The notes under the pieces: generated by a model | The model's input: only the letters and a program-made list of their open reading frames with translations | Told to the model about the DNA's origin: nothing | The model's database searches: none | Translations under genes and position numbers: made by a program | DNA from: Shewanella sp. SNU WT4 | Lineage (GTDB): Bacteria > Pseudomonadota > Gammaproteobacteria > Enterobacterales > Shewanellaceae | DNA length: 64,000 nucleotides | NCBI RefSeq assembly: GCF_006494715.1 | Contig: NZ_CP041151.1 | Span: 2,790,001-2,854,000, forward strand | Direction: 5' to 3' | Shown: positions 9,082-19,734 of the stretch, one piece after another | How the letters are laid out: every line of letters starts with the position of its first letter | How positions within the stretch are numbered: the first letter of the stretch is position 1

Positions 9082-10266
9082 TTACAAATCCAGCAACAAG
9101 CGAGTTGGGTCTTCGAGGAATTCCTTAATGGTTACCAAGAAGCCCACAGATTCACGGCCGTCAATGATGCGGTGATCGTATGACAGAGCCAGATACATCA
9201 TAGGTAGAATTTCTACCTGTCCATTAACCGCCATTGGGCGATCTTTAATGGCATGCATGCCTAAGATAGCGCTTTGTGGCAAGTTTAAAATCGGGGTCGA
9301 CATTAAAGAACCAAACACGCCACCGTTAGTTAAGGTGAAGTTACCGCCAGTCATATCTTCAACTGTCAGTTTGCCATCGCGGCCTTTAAGGGCTAAATCA
9401 CGCACAGCCTTTTCAATCTCAGCCAAACTCATGCTGTCACAATCGCGCAGCACAGGCGTTACTAAGCCTCTTGGAGTAGACACCGCAATGCTGACATCAA
9501 AATAGTTATGATAAACAATATCATCACCATCAATTGACGCGTTAACTTCTGGGTAGCGCTTCAGCGCTTCAGTCACGGCCTTGATATAAAACGACATAAA
9601 GCCTAAACGTATGCCATGACGCTTCTCAAACACATCCTGATATTGCTTACGGATGTCCATGATAGGCTTCATGTTAACTTCGTTAAACGTAGTCAACATA
9701 GCGGTTGAGTTTTTCGCTTCCAGCAAACGGCTAGCAATGGTTTTACGTAAACGCGTCATAGGAACACGTTTTTCACTGCGCACACCTAAAGGTGCCACTG
9801 GCGCTTTTACCGCTGCAGCAACAGGCGCGGCTTTTGACGCTTGCTTAACAAAGGCATCAACATCTTCTTTAGTGATACGGCCACCCACACCTGTGCCCTT
9901 GATATCAGCGGCATTCAATGAATGCTCAGCAATCAAGCGGCGCACAGATGGGCTCAGGGCATCATTAGCATCAGCGTCTACCGTCACAGCTTCGGCTTGA
10001 GATTTTGACACTTCTTGACCAGCCACAATACTGGCCACAAAGTTGGCAATCACTTGCTGACCTAAAACCGTATCGCCTTCTTGTGCCAGCAGTTCAGACA
10101 GTTGACCGTCTTCTGGGGCAACCACTTCCAGCACCACTTTATCGGTTTCAATATCCACCAACTGTTGATCGCGACTCACGCGCTCGCCCGGCTTAACATG
10201 CCAAGTGGCAATTGTCGCATCAGCCACTGATTCCGGCAGGACTGGGACTTTAATTTCAATACTCAT
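9082..10266 (-). CDS. sucB: 2-oxoglutarate dehydrogenase E2 (dihydrolipoyl succinyltransferase)
   Basis: 394 residues. The N-terminal lipoyl domain has the lipoylated lysine in [12 protein letters not shown] (Lys near 43). An alanine/valine-rich linker leads to the peripheral subunit-binding domain ([32 protein letters not shown], about 106-137 with intervening residues). The catalytic acyltransferase domain ends with the signature [12 protein letters not shown] (His near 366). It forms the core of the 2-oxoglutarate dehydrogenase complex together with SucA and a shared E3 not present here. It follows sucA by 15 bases. Confidence 0.98.
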   Translation of the reverse strand: MSIEIKVPVLPESVADATIATWHVKPGERVSRDQQLVDIETDKVVLEVVAPEDGQLSELLAQEGDTVLGQQVIANFVASIVAGQEVSKSQAEAVTVDADANDALSPSVRRLIAEHSLNAADIKGTGVGGRITKEDVDAFVKQASKAAPVAAAVKAPVAPLGVRSEKRVPMTRLRKTIASRLLEAKNSTAMLTTFNEVNMKPIMDIRKQYQDVFEKRHGIRLGFMSFYIKAVTEALKRYPEVNASIDGDDIVYHNYFDVSIAVSTPRGLVTPVLRDCDSMSLAEIEKAVRDLALKGRDGKLTVEDMTGGNFTLTNGGVFGSLMSTPILNLPQSAILGMHAIKDRPMAVNGQVEILPMMYLALSYDHRIIDGRESVGFLVTIKEFLEDPTRLLLDL

Positions 10267-10281
10267 GCAACCTTATCCTTA

Positions 10282-13119
10282 TTATAAATGTGGCAATGAC
10301 GGTAACTTTAATGCGCTGACGACTAATGCTTCTTGCTGATGGGCATGCAATTCTGGATATCCACAAGCAGGCGCGGCCGAGGCTTCACGGCCGGCATACG
10401 TCAGGGTTGAGCCCGCTGGAATGGCGGCCCAAAAATGGTGTTGACTGCAATACCAAGCGCCCTGATTTTGTGGTTCTTCCTGACACCAAATAAAATCAGT
10501 CACATGGCTATAGCGTTGTAATTCCGCCTGAATTTCATCATGCGGGAACGGATATAACTGTTCAATACGGATAATGGCAACATTAGTAAGCTGCTCTTTA
10601 CGGCGGCGATCAAGTAATTCGAAATACACCTTACCGCTACAGAACACTACGCGATCGACGCCTTTTGGATCAAGATCATCAATTTCACCAATAATATTTT
10701 GGAAGTGACCATTAGCCAGTTCTTCTAAGCTTGATACGGCCATGGGATGACGCAGCAAAGACTTAGGAGACATAACCACTAATGGACGACGCATTGGCCG
10801 CACCACTTGTCGACGCAGCATGTGATACACCTGCGCTGGCGTTGATGGCACGCACACTTGCATATTATGGTTGGCGCACAGTTGCAAGAAACGCTCTAAA
10901 CGGGCGCTCGAATGCTCAGGGCCTTGACCTTCATACCCATGGGGCAACAGCATAGTTAAGCCGCATAAACGACCCCACTTTTGCTCACCAGACGATAAGA
11001 ACTGGTCAATCACTACTTGAGCACAGTTAACGAAGTCACCAAACTGCGCTTCCCAAATGGTTAAGCCCGTAGGTTCTGCGGTGGCATAACCGTATTCAAA
11101 CGCCAATACTGAGGCTTCAGATAATACTGAGTCAGTAATGTTAATGGCGCCTTGGTCATCACTTAAGTGACGCAGCGGTAAATAGGTACTGCCATCGGTT
11201 TGGTTGTGCAGCACAGCATGGCGATGGAAGAAGGTACCGCGACCTGAATCTTGACCGGTTAAGCGCACGCGATTACCTGAGGTCAAAATGGTGGCGTAAG
11301 CTAAGGTTTCAGCAAAGCCCCAATCGAGGAGTTTCTCGCCATTGGCCATAGCTAAACGGTCTTGATAAATCTTATCAACCCGTGCGTGCATAGGATGATT
11401 GCTTGGTACATAACTGATGCTGTGCGCCAGTTTAGTCAGCTTATCAAGCGCATATTCTGGCGTATAAGCTACGTCCCAATCATTACCTATATAAGGTGAC
11501 CAATCGGCATTTTGTATGGTCATAGGGCGCCACTCGGGCACCACGCAATCACCGTGATCTAAGGCGTCGCGATAATTGTTCACCATAGCCGTCACATCAT
11601 CGGCCGCTAAGGTTTTTTCAGCAATCAGCTTGTCAGCATAGAGCTTACGCGGGGTTGGATGCTTCTTAATTTTTGAATACATCAGTGGCTGAGTCGCACT
11701 TGGCTCATCAGCTTCGTTATGGCCATGACGGCGATAACACACTAAATCAATGACGACATCGCGCTTAAACTCGTTGCGATAATCTACCGCCAATTTAGCG
11801 ATAAAGGCCACAGCTTCAGGATCGTCAGCATTCACATGGAATATCGGTGCCTGCACCATTTTGGCGATGTCAGTACAATATTCTGTCGAGCGAACGTCTT
11901 GATGATTAGAGGTGGTAAAGCCTACTTGGTTATTGATAACAATACGGATACTTCCACCCACTGAGAAACCGCGGGTTTGCGACATGTTAAATGTCTCTTG
12001 CACTATGCCTTGGCCAGTAATGGCTGAGTCACCATGAATGGTGATTGGCATGACTTGACGGCCATCGCTGCAACCACGGCGGTCTTGACGCGCGCGCACT
12101 GAGCCCATCACCACAGGGTTAACAATTTCAAGATGCGATGGGTTAAACGCCAGCGCTAAATGTATATCACCGCCAGGAGTTGAGAAATCGGCCGAGAAGC
12201 CTTGGTGATATTTCACATCGCCGCTGCCTAAGCTGTCGTTATGCTTACCCGCGAACTCATTAAATAATTCTGCAGGACGCTTACCGAGCACGTTAACTAA
12301 TACGTTAAGACGACCACGGTGCGCCATACCAACCACGATTTCTTTGGTACCTGATTCGCCAGCGCGATACAAAATCTCACGCAGCATAGGTACTAGTGCA
12401 TCGCCGCCTTCAAGGGAGAAGCGTTTAGCACCTGGAAATTTGGCGCCTAAATATTTCTCTAGGCCTTCTACTGCGTTTAAGCCTTGTAGAATGCGAACTT
12501 TATTGGCTTCATCAAGAGAAACTCGGCCTAAGGTCGGTTCCAAATATTGCTGGATCCAACGCTTCTCATCGGTATCGGTAATATGCATATATTCCGCACC
12601 AATACTGCCGCAATAGGTTTGCTTGAGCGCTGCCACCAAGTCTTTGAGCAACATGGTTTGGCCGCCATGGGCAAAAGAGCCAGTATTAAAGCTGCGCAGT
12701 AAATCGTCGGCATCTAAACCGTGATGCTGTGGGTCGAGTTCTTTCACTGACTCACGCTGCCATAATCCTAATGGATCGAGATTAGCGTTTTGATGGCCAC
12801 GGAATCGATGCGCATTAATAAGTTGCAGTACTTTAACTTGCTTAGCATCTAATTGCGGATCAGACACCATGCTACCGCCGCCCACTCGCCGCTCTTGGGC
12901 CAATGATTTGAAATATTCTCGCATTTTAGAATGAGAGATTTCTGGGGCAGCACTGCCGGAACCGTTGACCGGAGGGAGCTTATCAAAAACCTCACGCCAA
13001 TCGTCGGTCACTGATTGGGGATCTTCTTGGTAGGCTTCGTACATCGCTTCAATATAAGTGCTGTTAGCACCACTTAGATGAGACGAGTCGAGCCAAGCTT
13101 TCATGACGCCTTGGTGCAT
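10282..13119 (-). CDS. sucA: 2-oxoglutarate dehydrogenase E1
   Basis: 945 residues. Thiamine-diphosphate-dependent decarboxylase of the 2-oxoglutarate dehydrogenase complex. The N-terminus begins MHQGVMKAWLDSSHLSGANS. The active-site region includes GMAHRGRLNVLVNVLGK and HGDSAITGQG. The ThDP motif region lies around VNADDPEAV and RRHGHNEADEP, and the C-terminal transketolase-like part contains GPEHSSARLERFLQL. I start at the ATG 13119 because AAAGGA lies 7 bases upstream; a TTG five codons earlier is less likely. It is first gene of sucABCD, separated from sdhB by about 310 bases. Confidence 0.98.
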   Translation of the reverse strand: MHQGVMKAWLDSSHLSGANSTYIEAMYEAYQEDPQSVTDDWREVFDKLPPVNGSGSAAPEISHSKMREYFKSLAQERRVGGGSMVSDPQLDAKQVKVLQLINAHRFRGHQNANLDPLGLWQRESVKELDPQHHGLDADDLLRSFNTGSFAHGGQTMLLKDLVAALKQTYCGSIGAEYMHITDTDEKRWIQQYLEPTLGRVSLDEANKVRILQGLNAVEGLEKYLGAKFPGAKRFSLEGGDALVPMLREILYRAGESGTKEIVVGMAHRGRLNVLVNVLGKRPAELFNEFAGKHNDSLGSGDVKYHQGFSADFSTPGGDIHLALAFNPSHLEIVNPVVMGSVRARQDRRGCSDGRQVMPITIHGDSAITGQGIVQETFNMSQTRGFSVGGSIRIVINNQVGFTTSNHQDVRSTEYCTDIAKMVQAPIFHVNADDPEAVAFIAKLAVDYRNEFKRDVVIDLVCYRRHGHNEADEPSATQPLMYSKIKKHPTPRKLYADKLIAEKTLAADDVTAMVNNYRDALDHGDCVVPEWRPMTIQNADWSPYIGNDWDVAYTPEYALDKLTKLAHSISYVPSNHPMHARVDKIYQDRLAMANGEKLLDWGFAETLAYATILTSGNRVRLTGQDSGRGTFFHRHAVLHNQTDGSTYLPLRHLSDDQGAINITDSVLSEASVLAFEYGYATAEPTGLTIWEAQFGDFVNCAQVVIDQFLSSGEQKWGRLCGLTMLLPHGYEGQGPEHSSARLERFLQLCANHNMQVCVPSTPAQVYHMLRRQVVRPMRRPLVVMSPKSLLRHPMAVSSLEELANGHFQNIIGEIDDLDPKGVDRVVFCSGKVYFELLDRRRKEQLTNVAIIRIEQLYPFPHDEIQAELQRYSHVTDFIWCQEEPQNQGAWYCSQHHFWAAIPAGSTLTYAGREASAAPACGYPELHAHQQEALVVSALKLPSLPHL

Positions 13120-13431
13120 TGCTATTCCTTTCAAACTTTGACCCTCAACTGCAAACTGACTGCCGGTGTTTTTGCGATAAGGTCACATCTGAGTCCTTGG
13201 AAAACTTGATGTCCTATTCAACCAACTCCGCCTAGGCATTGCGTATTAGGTGCATACACTTGCTTAGCCATAGTATTTGGGAGTATTTCGATGAAATTAT
13301 TCCCTGTCACTACCGTCTTATAACCCAGAATGACGGTATTTTGATAGCCATTATATAAAAGAGTCATCACCAATATGATGATGACTCTCAAAGAGTTAGG
13401 CCATTATAATTGTTAGCTCAGTAACTTGCAT
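13120..13431 (-). other. sdhB-sucA intergenic region
   Basis: About 310 bases with no gene. Near sdhB it carries a terminator-like hairpin (13350-13388). The remainder must hold any sucA-specific promoter, but I could not define one. Whether sdh and suc are one transcript depends on readthrough of the hairpin. Confidence 0.5.
13350..13388 (-). terminator. Terminator-like hairpin after sdhB
   Basis: On the minus strand AGAGTCATCA and TGATGACTCT form a perfect ten-pair stem with a nine-base loop, followed by TTTTATATAA. It lies about 45 bases after the sdhB stop. Confidence 0.75.
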
Positions 13432-14139
13432 CTAAACCGCCCGTTGCAGCAGCATTGATTTGATATGACCTATGGCCTTAGTCGGATTTAATCCTTTAGG
13501 GCACACATCCACACAATTCATAATGCCATGGCAGCGGAACACGCTATAAGCATCATCAAGTTCCGACAAACGCTGCTCGGTGGCGGTATCGCGGCTATCA
13601 ATCAAGAAGCGATAGGCATGCAATAAACCGCTCGGACCCACGAACTTATCAGGATTCCACCAGAAAGATGGGCAGGCTGTTGAGCAACACGCGCACATAA
13701 TACATTCATACAAACCATCTAAATGTTCACGTTGCTCAGGGGATTGCAGGTTTTCGCGGGCAGGTTTTTGACCATCATTGATAAGATACGGCTTAATCTT
13801 CTCGTATTGCTTGTAGAACTGAGATAAATCAACCACCAAGTCGCGAACTACCGGCATGCCAGGCAGTGGGCGAATAATCAGTTTCTTACCCTTGAAGGTT
13901 GATACTGGCGTAATACAAGCTAAGCCATTCTTACCATTCATGTTAATGCCATCAGAACCACACACGCCTTCACGGCACGAGCGGCGAAACACCAAGGTGG
14001 TGTCCTGCTCTTTAAGCTTCATCAAAGCATCTAGCACCATCATATCTGTGCCGTCTTCCACCGTGAGGCTGAAATCCTGCATATGTGGTTTAGTATCCAC
14101 ATCAGGATTATATCTATAAATGGAGAATTCCAATTTCAT
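13432..14139 (-). CDS. sdhB: Succinate dehydrogenase iron-sulfur subunit
   Basis: 235 residues. It carries electrons from SdhA flavin to quinone. The N-terminal plant-ferredoxin-like domain has the [2Fe-2S] ligands in CREGVCGSDG and the following cysteine in GLACIT. The C-terminal domain has CIMCACCSTACP and CHGIMNCVDVCPKGLNP for the [4Fe-4S] and [3Fe-4S] clusters. It is the last gene of sdhCDAB, 12 bases after sdhA. Confidence 0.98.
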   Translation of the reverse strand: MKLEFSIYRYNPDVDTKPHMQDFSLTVEDGTDMMVLDALMKLKEQDTTLVFRRSCREGVCGSDGINMNGKNGLACITPVSTFKGKKLIIRPLPGMPVVRDLVVDLSQFYKQYEKIKPYLINDGQKPARENLQSPEQREHLDGLYECIMCACCSTACPSFWWNPDKFVGPSGLLHAYRFLIDSRDTATEQRLSELDDAYSVFRCHGIMNCVDVCPKGLNPTKAIGHIKSMLLQRAV

Positions 14140-14151
14140 CCTGATAGCTCC

Positions 14152-15918
14152 TTAGTAAGTACGCTTCTTCGGTGGGAAGGCTGCCCGATGAATCGGTGCC
14201 ATATTGACTTCACGACGCATCATTTGGGTAGTGACAGGGTCAAATAAACTGTGACATAACCAATTGTCATCATCACGCTCAAGATAATCTTCGCGTGAAT
14301 GAGCGCCGCGGCTCTCTGTGCGATAGTTAGCGGCATAAGCCGTCGCAATCGCGGTCGCCATTAAGTTATCCAGCTCTAAACATTCGATGCGCTGGGTATT
14401 AAATTCCCGTGAATTGTCCGACAGTTTGGCATTATCTAAACGCTTACTGATGGCTTTTAATTGCTCTAAGCCTTCAGCCATGGCATCGCCACTTCTGAAC
14501 ACCGAGAAATTTAGCTGCATACACAGTTGCAAGTCCTTACGGATTTGCGCTGGGTCTTCACCGTCTTTATTACTTTCCCAACGATTTAGGCGTGCAAGCG
14601 ATGCTTGAATTTCAGCATCAGTGGCCGCTTTAGGATTAGGCGTTTGATCCAATACCTTACCTAAATGCTGCCCTGCTGCGCGGCCAAAGACCACTAAATC
14701 AAGCAATGAATTACCGCCTAAACGGTTAGCACCATGCACAGACACACAAGCAATTTCACCGACCGCAAGCAAGCCAATGACATCTTGCTCGCTGCCATCT
14801 TCATTCTTACGAATGACCTGACCACTCACTTTAGTCGGAAGACCGCCCATCATGTAGTGACAGGTTGGCAATACTGGGATTGGGCCATCAGCGGGGTCAA
14901 TATGCGCGAAAGTACGAGATAATTCACACACGCCTGGTAAACGCGCTTCTAAGGTTTCTTTACCTAAGTGATCGAGTTTCAGCAAGCAATGGGGGCCTAA
15001 CGGACCATCTAAGCCGCGACCTTCACGGATTTCAGTCATCATGGAGCGGGCAACAACGTCGCGACCCGCTAAATCTTTGGCATTGGGTGCATAGCGCTCC
15101 ATAAAGCGCTCGCCGTTTTTATTGAGCAGATACCCGCCCTCACCGCGGCAACCTTCAGTCACTAACACCCCAGCACCAGCAATACCGGTTGGGTGGAACT
15201 GCCACATTTCCATGTCTTGCATTTGCACGCCAGCGCGCATTGCCATGCCAACACCATCACCTGTATTGATATGAGCGTTGGTAGTTGAGGCATAAATACG
15301 GCCTGCACCACCTGTGGCTAAAATAGTAGCCTTAGCTTTGAAATAGACTATGTCGCCAGTTTCAATTTCAATGGCAGTACAACCCACAATCGCGCCGTCA
15401 GCATTTTTAACTAAATCTAACGCGTACCACTCTGAATACACATCGGTTTTATGCTTAACGTTTTGTTGATACAAGCAGTGCAACAACGCATGACCTGTGC
15501 GGTCTGCAGCCGCTGCCGTGCGCGCCGCTTGCTCGCCACCAAAGTTACGTGACTGTCCACCAAAGGGACGCTGGTAAATCGTTCCGTTTTCAAAACGCGA
15601 AAATGGCAAGCCCATGTGCTCAAGCTCAATAATGGCTTCAGGGCCGGTTTGACACATAAATTCGATGGCGTCTTGGTCACCGATAAAGTCGGAACCTTTA
15701 ACGGTATCGTACATATGCTCTTCCCAATGATCTTCATGAGCATTACCTAAGGCGACAGTGATGCCACCTTGAGCAGAAACAGTATGAGAGCGGGTTGGGA
15801 ATACTTTAGATAACAGCGCGCAGCTCTTACCTTCTTTAGATATTTGCAACGCCGCTCGCATCCCTGCGCCACCGGCGCCGATGACGACTGCATCAAATTC
15901 ACGAACTGGAATATTCAC
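14152..15918 (-). CDS. sdhA: Succinate dehydrogenase flavoprotein subunit
   Basis: 588 residues. Oxidises succinate to fumarate at the cytoplasmic face. It has the N-terminal dinucleotide motif [14 protein letters not shown] (about 11-24), the covalent-FAD histidine in [11 protein letters not shown] (near 45), the substrate-site QFHPTGI (near 240), and the catalytic arginine region [18 protein letters not shown]. The C-terminus has the usual [15 protein letters not shown]. It starts immediately after the sdhD stop, so translation of the two is probably coupled. Confidence 0.98.
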   Translation of the reverse strand: MNIPVREFDAVVIGAGGAGMRAALQISKEGKSCALLSKVFPTRSHTVSAQGGITVALGNAHEDHWEEHMYDTVKGSDFIGDQDAIEFMCQTGPEAIIELEHMGLPFSRFENGTIYQRPFGGQSRNFGGEQAARTAAAADRTGHALLHCLYQQNVKHKTDVYSEWYALDLVKNADGAIVGCTAIEIETGDIVYFKAKATILATGGAGRIYASTTNAHINTGDGVGMAMRAGVQMQDMEMWQFHPTGIAGAGVLVTEGCRGEGGYLLNKNGERFMERYAPNAKDLAGRDVVARSMMTEIREGRGLDGPLGPHCLLKLDHLGKETLEARLPGVCELSRTFAHIDPADGPIPVLPTCHYMMGGLPTKVSGQVIRKNEDGSEQDVIGLLAVGEIACVSVHGANRLGGNSLLDLVVFGRAAGQHLGKVLDQTPNPKAATDAEIQASLARLNRWESNKDGEDPAQIRKDLQLCMQLNFSVFRSGDAMAEGLEQLKAISKRLDNAKLSDNSREFNTQRIECLELDNLMATAIATAYAANYRTESRGAHSREDYLERDDDNWLCHSLFDPVTTQMMRREVNMAPIHRAAFPPKKRTY

Positions 15919-16266
15919 TTAGACACCCCATACAATGATTAAGCCAGCGGCTAAATAGGAGAATGCAGCCACGACAAAGACAAATTGCAACACTCCGCGC
16001 AGCGCAGTGCATTTAATGTAATCGGTCAATACTTGCCAAGTACCAATCCAGGCATGGATTAATAACGCGACTAAAGCGACTAAGGTATAAATCTTCATGG
16101 GTAGGGTCGAAAATAAGCCGTGCCATACCTCGAAGGTTAAAGGCGCCGCTAACGCTAAAAATCCCACTAGAAAAATGGCATAACTGGCTAACACGACCGC
16201 GCTGGCACGGATCATGATGAAATCATGAACGCCACTGCGCCCAAAGCTTGCAGCGTTAGTTACCAT
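15919..16266 (-). CDS. sdhD: Succinate dehydrogenase membrane anchor SdhD
   Basis: 115 residues with three hydrophobic helices. Together with SdhC it binds haem b and quinone; the haem ligand histidine is in ALLIHAWIGTWQVLTDY near residue 70. The start at 16266 overlaps the end of sdhC (stop at 16260) and has AGGAG 7 bases upstream. Upstream in-frame codons would give a longer but improbable N-terminus. Length and motif match the gammaproteobacterial anchor. Confidence 0.95.
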   Translation of the reverse strand: MVTNAASFGRSGVHDFIMIRASAVVLASYAIFLVGFLALAAPLTFEVWHGLFSTLPMKIYTLVALVALLIHAWIGTWQVLTDYIKCTALRGVLQFVFVVAAFSYLAAGLIIVWGV

Positions 16267-16655
16267 ATCCATACTCCTGCTAACACAGACAAGACTGCCG
16301 CGATAACAAACACCGCTTTGGCAGAAGCTGAGCCTGAATCCAGCTCTTCCCAACGGCCAGTGTCCATCACTAAGTGACGAATACCCGCCAACAAGTGATA
16401 ACCAAGCGCAGTGAGAATGCCCCAGATAATAAATTTAATGAAAGGAGAACTAAACCAAGCTTGAACCTCAGCAAAACCTTGGCTAGATGCAAGCGATGCA
16501 TTTAACAGGTAGAGCAAAATAGCAATGGCAAATAGCATGATCACACCGGAAATACGGTGCACGATTGACGCAATAGCAGTCGCCGGAAAGCGAATAGTCT
16601 GCAAATCTAGATTGACGGGTCTTTGGTTTTTCACGTTCTGCTCACTCAGCTCCAT
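16260..16655 (-). CDS. sdhC: Succinate dehydrogenase cytochrome b556 subunit SdhC
   Basis: 131 residues. It begins with the conserved VKNQRPVNLDLQTIRFPATAIASIVHRISG and has three membrane helices. The haem-ligand histidine is in LLAGIRHLVMD near residue 85. The start is uncertain: ATG 16655 gives a length close to the E. coli protein, while ATGs at 16676 and 16700 would add 7 or 15 residues and none has a clear ribosome site. First gene of sdhCDAB, divergent from gltA. Confidence 0.95.
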   Translation of the reverse strand: MELSEQNVKNQRPVNLDLQTIRFPATAIASIVHRISGVIMLFAIAILLYLLNASLASSQGFAEVQAWFSSPFIKFIIWGILTALGYHLLAGIRHLVMDTGRWEELDSGSASAKAVFVIAAVLSVLAGVWIW

Positions 16656-17106
16656 TGAGCAATTTTTATTATTCATATCGCACAGAAAATTAACATACAT
16701 TCAAGCAGTAACATCAGGGTGTAATGTTGCTTCTTGATTAGCTGCATGACTCTATACGAAGCTCCAAAACAAACGCATTACCTATTAAAAACATTTTACC
16801 CAAGGTGTGAATATAATGATATTTAAATGGGGTTGTTTGCAACCTTTAAAGGTGCCCAAAGTATACTCTTGCGAAATGTCAAATACAAACATCACACAAT
16901 GAATAATCAAATAAAACTATCGAGTTAAGCTTGAGTAATGTTGACAACTCCTTACCCCGCTTGACATTATCGAGGTCGATATACCAAGGTCTAACAAATT
17001 AAAACACTTATTTAAATTGAATTGTGATATACATTAACTGTGATGTAATATGTGCTTGACATGCCGCACTCAATATAAGAATGAAGTAAGTTAAGGAGAA
17101 CGGGGT
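16656..17106. promoter_or_regulatory. Divergent sdhC / gltA control region
   Basis: About 450 AT-rich bases between the two divergent TCA transcription units. Three TTGACA hexamers face gltA (16941, 16961 and 17056), but none has a clean -10 at ideal distance; the first has CATTAT 18 bases on. Two TGTGAT half-sites lie 16 bases apart at 17023 and 17039, which may be regulator half-sites. Other gammaproteobacteria control this region by ArcA and CRP; specific sites here are not proven. Confidence 0.5.
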
Positions 17107-18393
17107 ATGGCTGATCTAAAAGCCAAATTGGAATTACCTGGAAACGAGTCAATCGAACTTCCAGTGAAACATGGAACTGCTGGCTTTGATGTCATCGACA
17201 TCAGCAAGCTGGGATCTAAAGGGTACTTTACTTTTGACCCAGGTTTTCTCGCTACAGCCTCCTGCGAATCAGCAATTACCTATATCGACGGCGATTTAGG
17301 TGTATTAACTCATAGGGGTTATCCCATAGCGCAATTGGCCACAGAATCGAGTTATCTCGATGTCTGTTACTTATTGTTATATGGAGAATTACCGACTCCT
17401 GCTCAATTTAAAGATTTCTCTCATACCGTCAAAAACCATACTATGGTGCACGAGCAAGTTTCTTTCTTATTTAGAGGCTTTCGACGTGATGCGCACCCTA
17501 TGGCTATGTTGTGTGGTGTTACCGGGGCATTATCTGCTTTCTATCAAGACTCATTAGATGTTAATGACCCAAGCCATCGCCGTATTGCCGCTTATCGATT
17601 AATCTCGAAAATGCCGACAATCGCCGCTATGTGTTACAAGTATCATGTAGGCCAGCCCTTTGTTTATCCGCGCAATGACTTAAGTTATGCCGGTAACTTC
17701 TTATCTATGATGTTTGCTGTGCCTTGTGAAGAGTACAAAGTAAACCCCATTATTGAACGCGCTATGGACAGAATTTTTGTGCTCCATGCCGATCATGAAC
17801 AAAATGCATCGACCTCAACCGTACGTTTAGCGGGCTCTTCTGGGGCAAACCCATTTGCGTGTATTGCGGCTGGTATTGCCTCGCTATGGGGACCTGCTCA
17901 CGGCGGCGCCAATGAAGCTTGCTTAAATATGCTTGAAGAAATTGGTTCAGTTGATCGCATTCCTGAATTTATCGCCCGCGCTAAAGACAAGGACGATCCA
18001 TTCCGCTTAATGGGCTTTGGTCATAGGGTCTATAAGAACTTTGACCCGCGCGCGAAAGTGATGCGTGAAACCTGTCATGAAGTATTAGAAGAGCTGAAAC
18101 TCAACGACCCATTACTTGATGTGGCCATGGAATTAGAGCGTATTGCCTTAGAAGATGATTATTTCGTCTCTAAGAAGCTCTACCCTAACGTTGATTTTTA
18201 CTCAGGCATCATAATGAAAGCCATGGGTATTCCAACCAGTATGTTCACAGTGATTTTCGCCCTGTCGCGCACTGTTGGCTGGATTGCTCACTGGAAAGAA
18301 ATGCTTGACCAACCAGGGCATAAAATTAGCCGTCCACGGCAATTATATACAGGTGAAGTTGAGCGTTCGTTTGTCCCTATGCATAAACGCTAG
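17107..18393 (+). CDS. gltA: Citrate synthase (type II)
   Basis: 428 residues, the length of the hexameric, NADH-sensitive gram-negative enzyme. It condenses oxaloacetate with acetyl-CoA. Catalytic segments are [15 protein letters not shown] (His near 229), [10 protein letters not shown] (His near 264), [13 protein letters not shown] (His near 305) and the aspartate in YPNVDFYSG (near 362). A strong AAGGAGAACGGGGT ribosome site precedes the ATG. It is a single gene with its own terminator, divergent from sdhCDAB. Confidence 0.98.
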   Translation: MADLKAKLELPGNESIELPVKHGTAGFDVIDISKLGSKGYFTFDPGFLATASCESAITYIDGDLGVLTHRGYPIAQLATESSYLDVCYLLLYGELPTPAQFKDFSHTVKNHTMVHEQVSFLFRGFRRDAHPMAMLCGVTGALSAFYQDSLDVNDPSHRRIAAYRLISKMPTIAAMCYKYHVGQPFVYPRNDLSYAGNFLSMMFAVPCEEYKVNPIIERAMDRIFVLHADHEQNASTSTVRLAGSSGANPFACIAAGIASLWGPAHGGANEACLNMLEEIGSVDRIPEFIARAKDKDDPFRLMGFGHRVYKNFDPRAKVMRETCHEVLEELKLNDPLLDVAMELERIALEDDYFVSKKLYPNVDFYSGIIMKAMGIPTSMFTVIFALSRTVGWIAHWKEMLDQPGHKISRPRQLYTGEVERSFVPMHKR

Positions 18394-18409
18394 CTTTCCC
18401 CCTTGATTC

Positions 18410-18435
18410 AAAAAGCGCCATTTGGCGCTTTTTTT
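18410..18435 (+). terminator. Intrinsic terminator of gltA
   Basis: AAAAAGCGCCA-TT-TGGCGCTTTTTTT, beginning 17 bases after the gltA stop. Confidence 0.9.
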
Positions 18436-18617
18436 ATATTTACAACAAGCTAGATGTTGGTCAAAATCGCCAAATTAACAACAAAGTCGCTACATTTGAC
18501 ATAAGCTATTCATTCGTGTTGTTGCTAAAAAGACATAAATACATGGTTTTAATGGATTTAATTATTGGCATAGTTCCTGCTTATTCAATGCCAAAATTGA
18601 CTAAAATGGATATCAAC

Positions 18618-19709
18618 ATGAATTTACAACAGCTTGTTCAACGCAGCATGTTACTTACTTGTGTTATCGGCCTGATTGCGTGCACCGAAGCGCCAAAAGA
18701 AGAACAAAAAAAAGATAAGGCCGTGCCAGTAGAAACTATGACGGCAACCAAAGGCGATATTTCATCATTTTACAATACCACCGCCACCCTTGAAGCACCG
18801 CAAGAAGCCAAGGTACTGACACGAGTAGCTGGCCTCATTGCCAATATCAAGGTTGAAGAAGGCATGTTAGTCGAAGAAGGACAATTGCTCGCAAGCATAG
18901 ATGCTGAGCGTCAGCAGTATGAATTAGATAGAACCAATGCCGAAGTGCTGATCATTGAACAAGAATTACAGCGTTTAAAGCAGATGAAAAATCAGGAATA
19001 CATTAGCGCCGATAACCTTGCAAAACTTGAATATAACTTGCAAGCCGCTAAAGCGCGTCGAGATTTATCAGCCTTACAAGTCAAAGAAAGCCAAATCCTG
19101 TCACCAATTAAGGGAGTCATTGCCGCTCGTTACGTTAAGCAAGGCAATATGGTGCGAGAATTTGATCCGCTATTTCATATTGTTAGCCAAGCAGAACTGC
19201 ATGGCATCGTCTATTTACCTGAGCAGCAACTGAGTCAGTTACAACTTGGGCAAGAAGCCCTATTAGTGGCAAGCCACAGCCCCAATACTCAGATAGCCGC
19301 CGATGTGCTGCGCATCAGCCCTGTGATTGATAGTAGCAATGGCACCTTTAAAGTAACCTTACGAGTCAAAAATCCCGACGGTCAGTTAAAAACCGGCATG
19401 TTTACTAAGGTGTCGATTAAATTTGATACCCGCAACAATGCCGTATTAGTGCCATTTAATGTGGTTATTCAGCAAGATAATCAGCAAGCCATTTATGTAA
19501 TTAACGACAATAAGGCCGCTCGTCGGCAAGTGACCTTAGGCTATCGTCAAGGCGATACCGTGGAAATTATTAAAGGCATTAACGCGGGTGATGTCGTCGT
19601 CAGCCGCGGCCAGCACAACCTTAAAGATCAATCCTTGGTGGAACTCTTAACCCCAAACGTCTCTGATGCCATGGCAACCTTGCCTGTGACTAATCAAGCC
19701 AATCACTAA
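18618..19709 (+). CDS. RND efflux periplasmic adaptor (membrane fusion) lipoprotein
   Basis: 363 residues. The chosen start gives a lipoprotein signal MNLQQLVQRSMLLTCVIG with lipobox LIAC, so the mature protein would begin at a lipidated cysteine near residue 20. Next come a HlyD/biotinyl-lipoyl-like hairpin with a coiled-coil (RTNAEVLIIEQELQRLKQMK), the LSPIKGVIAARYVKQGNMV barrel segment and the membrane-proximal domain (NAVLVPFNVVIQQDNQQAIYVI). It links inner-membrane RND pumps to an outer-membrane channel. The reading frame extends upstream to 18516, but those codons do not fit a signal. It heads an operon with two RND permeases; no TolC homologue follows. Confidence 0.9.
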   Translation: MNLQQLVQRSMLLTCVIGLIACTEAPKEEQKKDKAVPVETMTATKGDISSFYNTTATLEAPQEAKVLTRVAGLIANIKVEEGMLVEEGQLLASIDAERQQYELDRTNAEVLIIEQELQRLKQMKNQEYISADNLAKLEYNLQAAKARRDLSALQVKESQILSPIKGVIAARYVKQGNMVREFDPLFHIVSQAELHGIVYLPEQQLSQLQLGQEALLVASHSPNTQIAADVLRISPVIDSSNGTFKVTLRVKNPDGQLKTGMFTKVSIKFDTRNNAVLVPFNVVIQQDNQQAIYVINDNKAARRQVTLGYRQGDTVEIIKGINAGDVVVSRGQHNLKDQSLVELLTPNVSDAMATLPVTNQANH

Positions 19710-19734
19710 TTAGACCCCATCAAGGATACTTGCC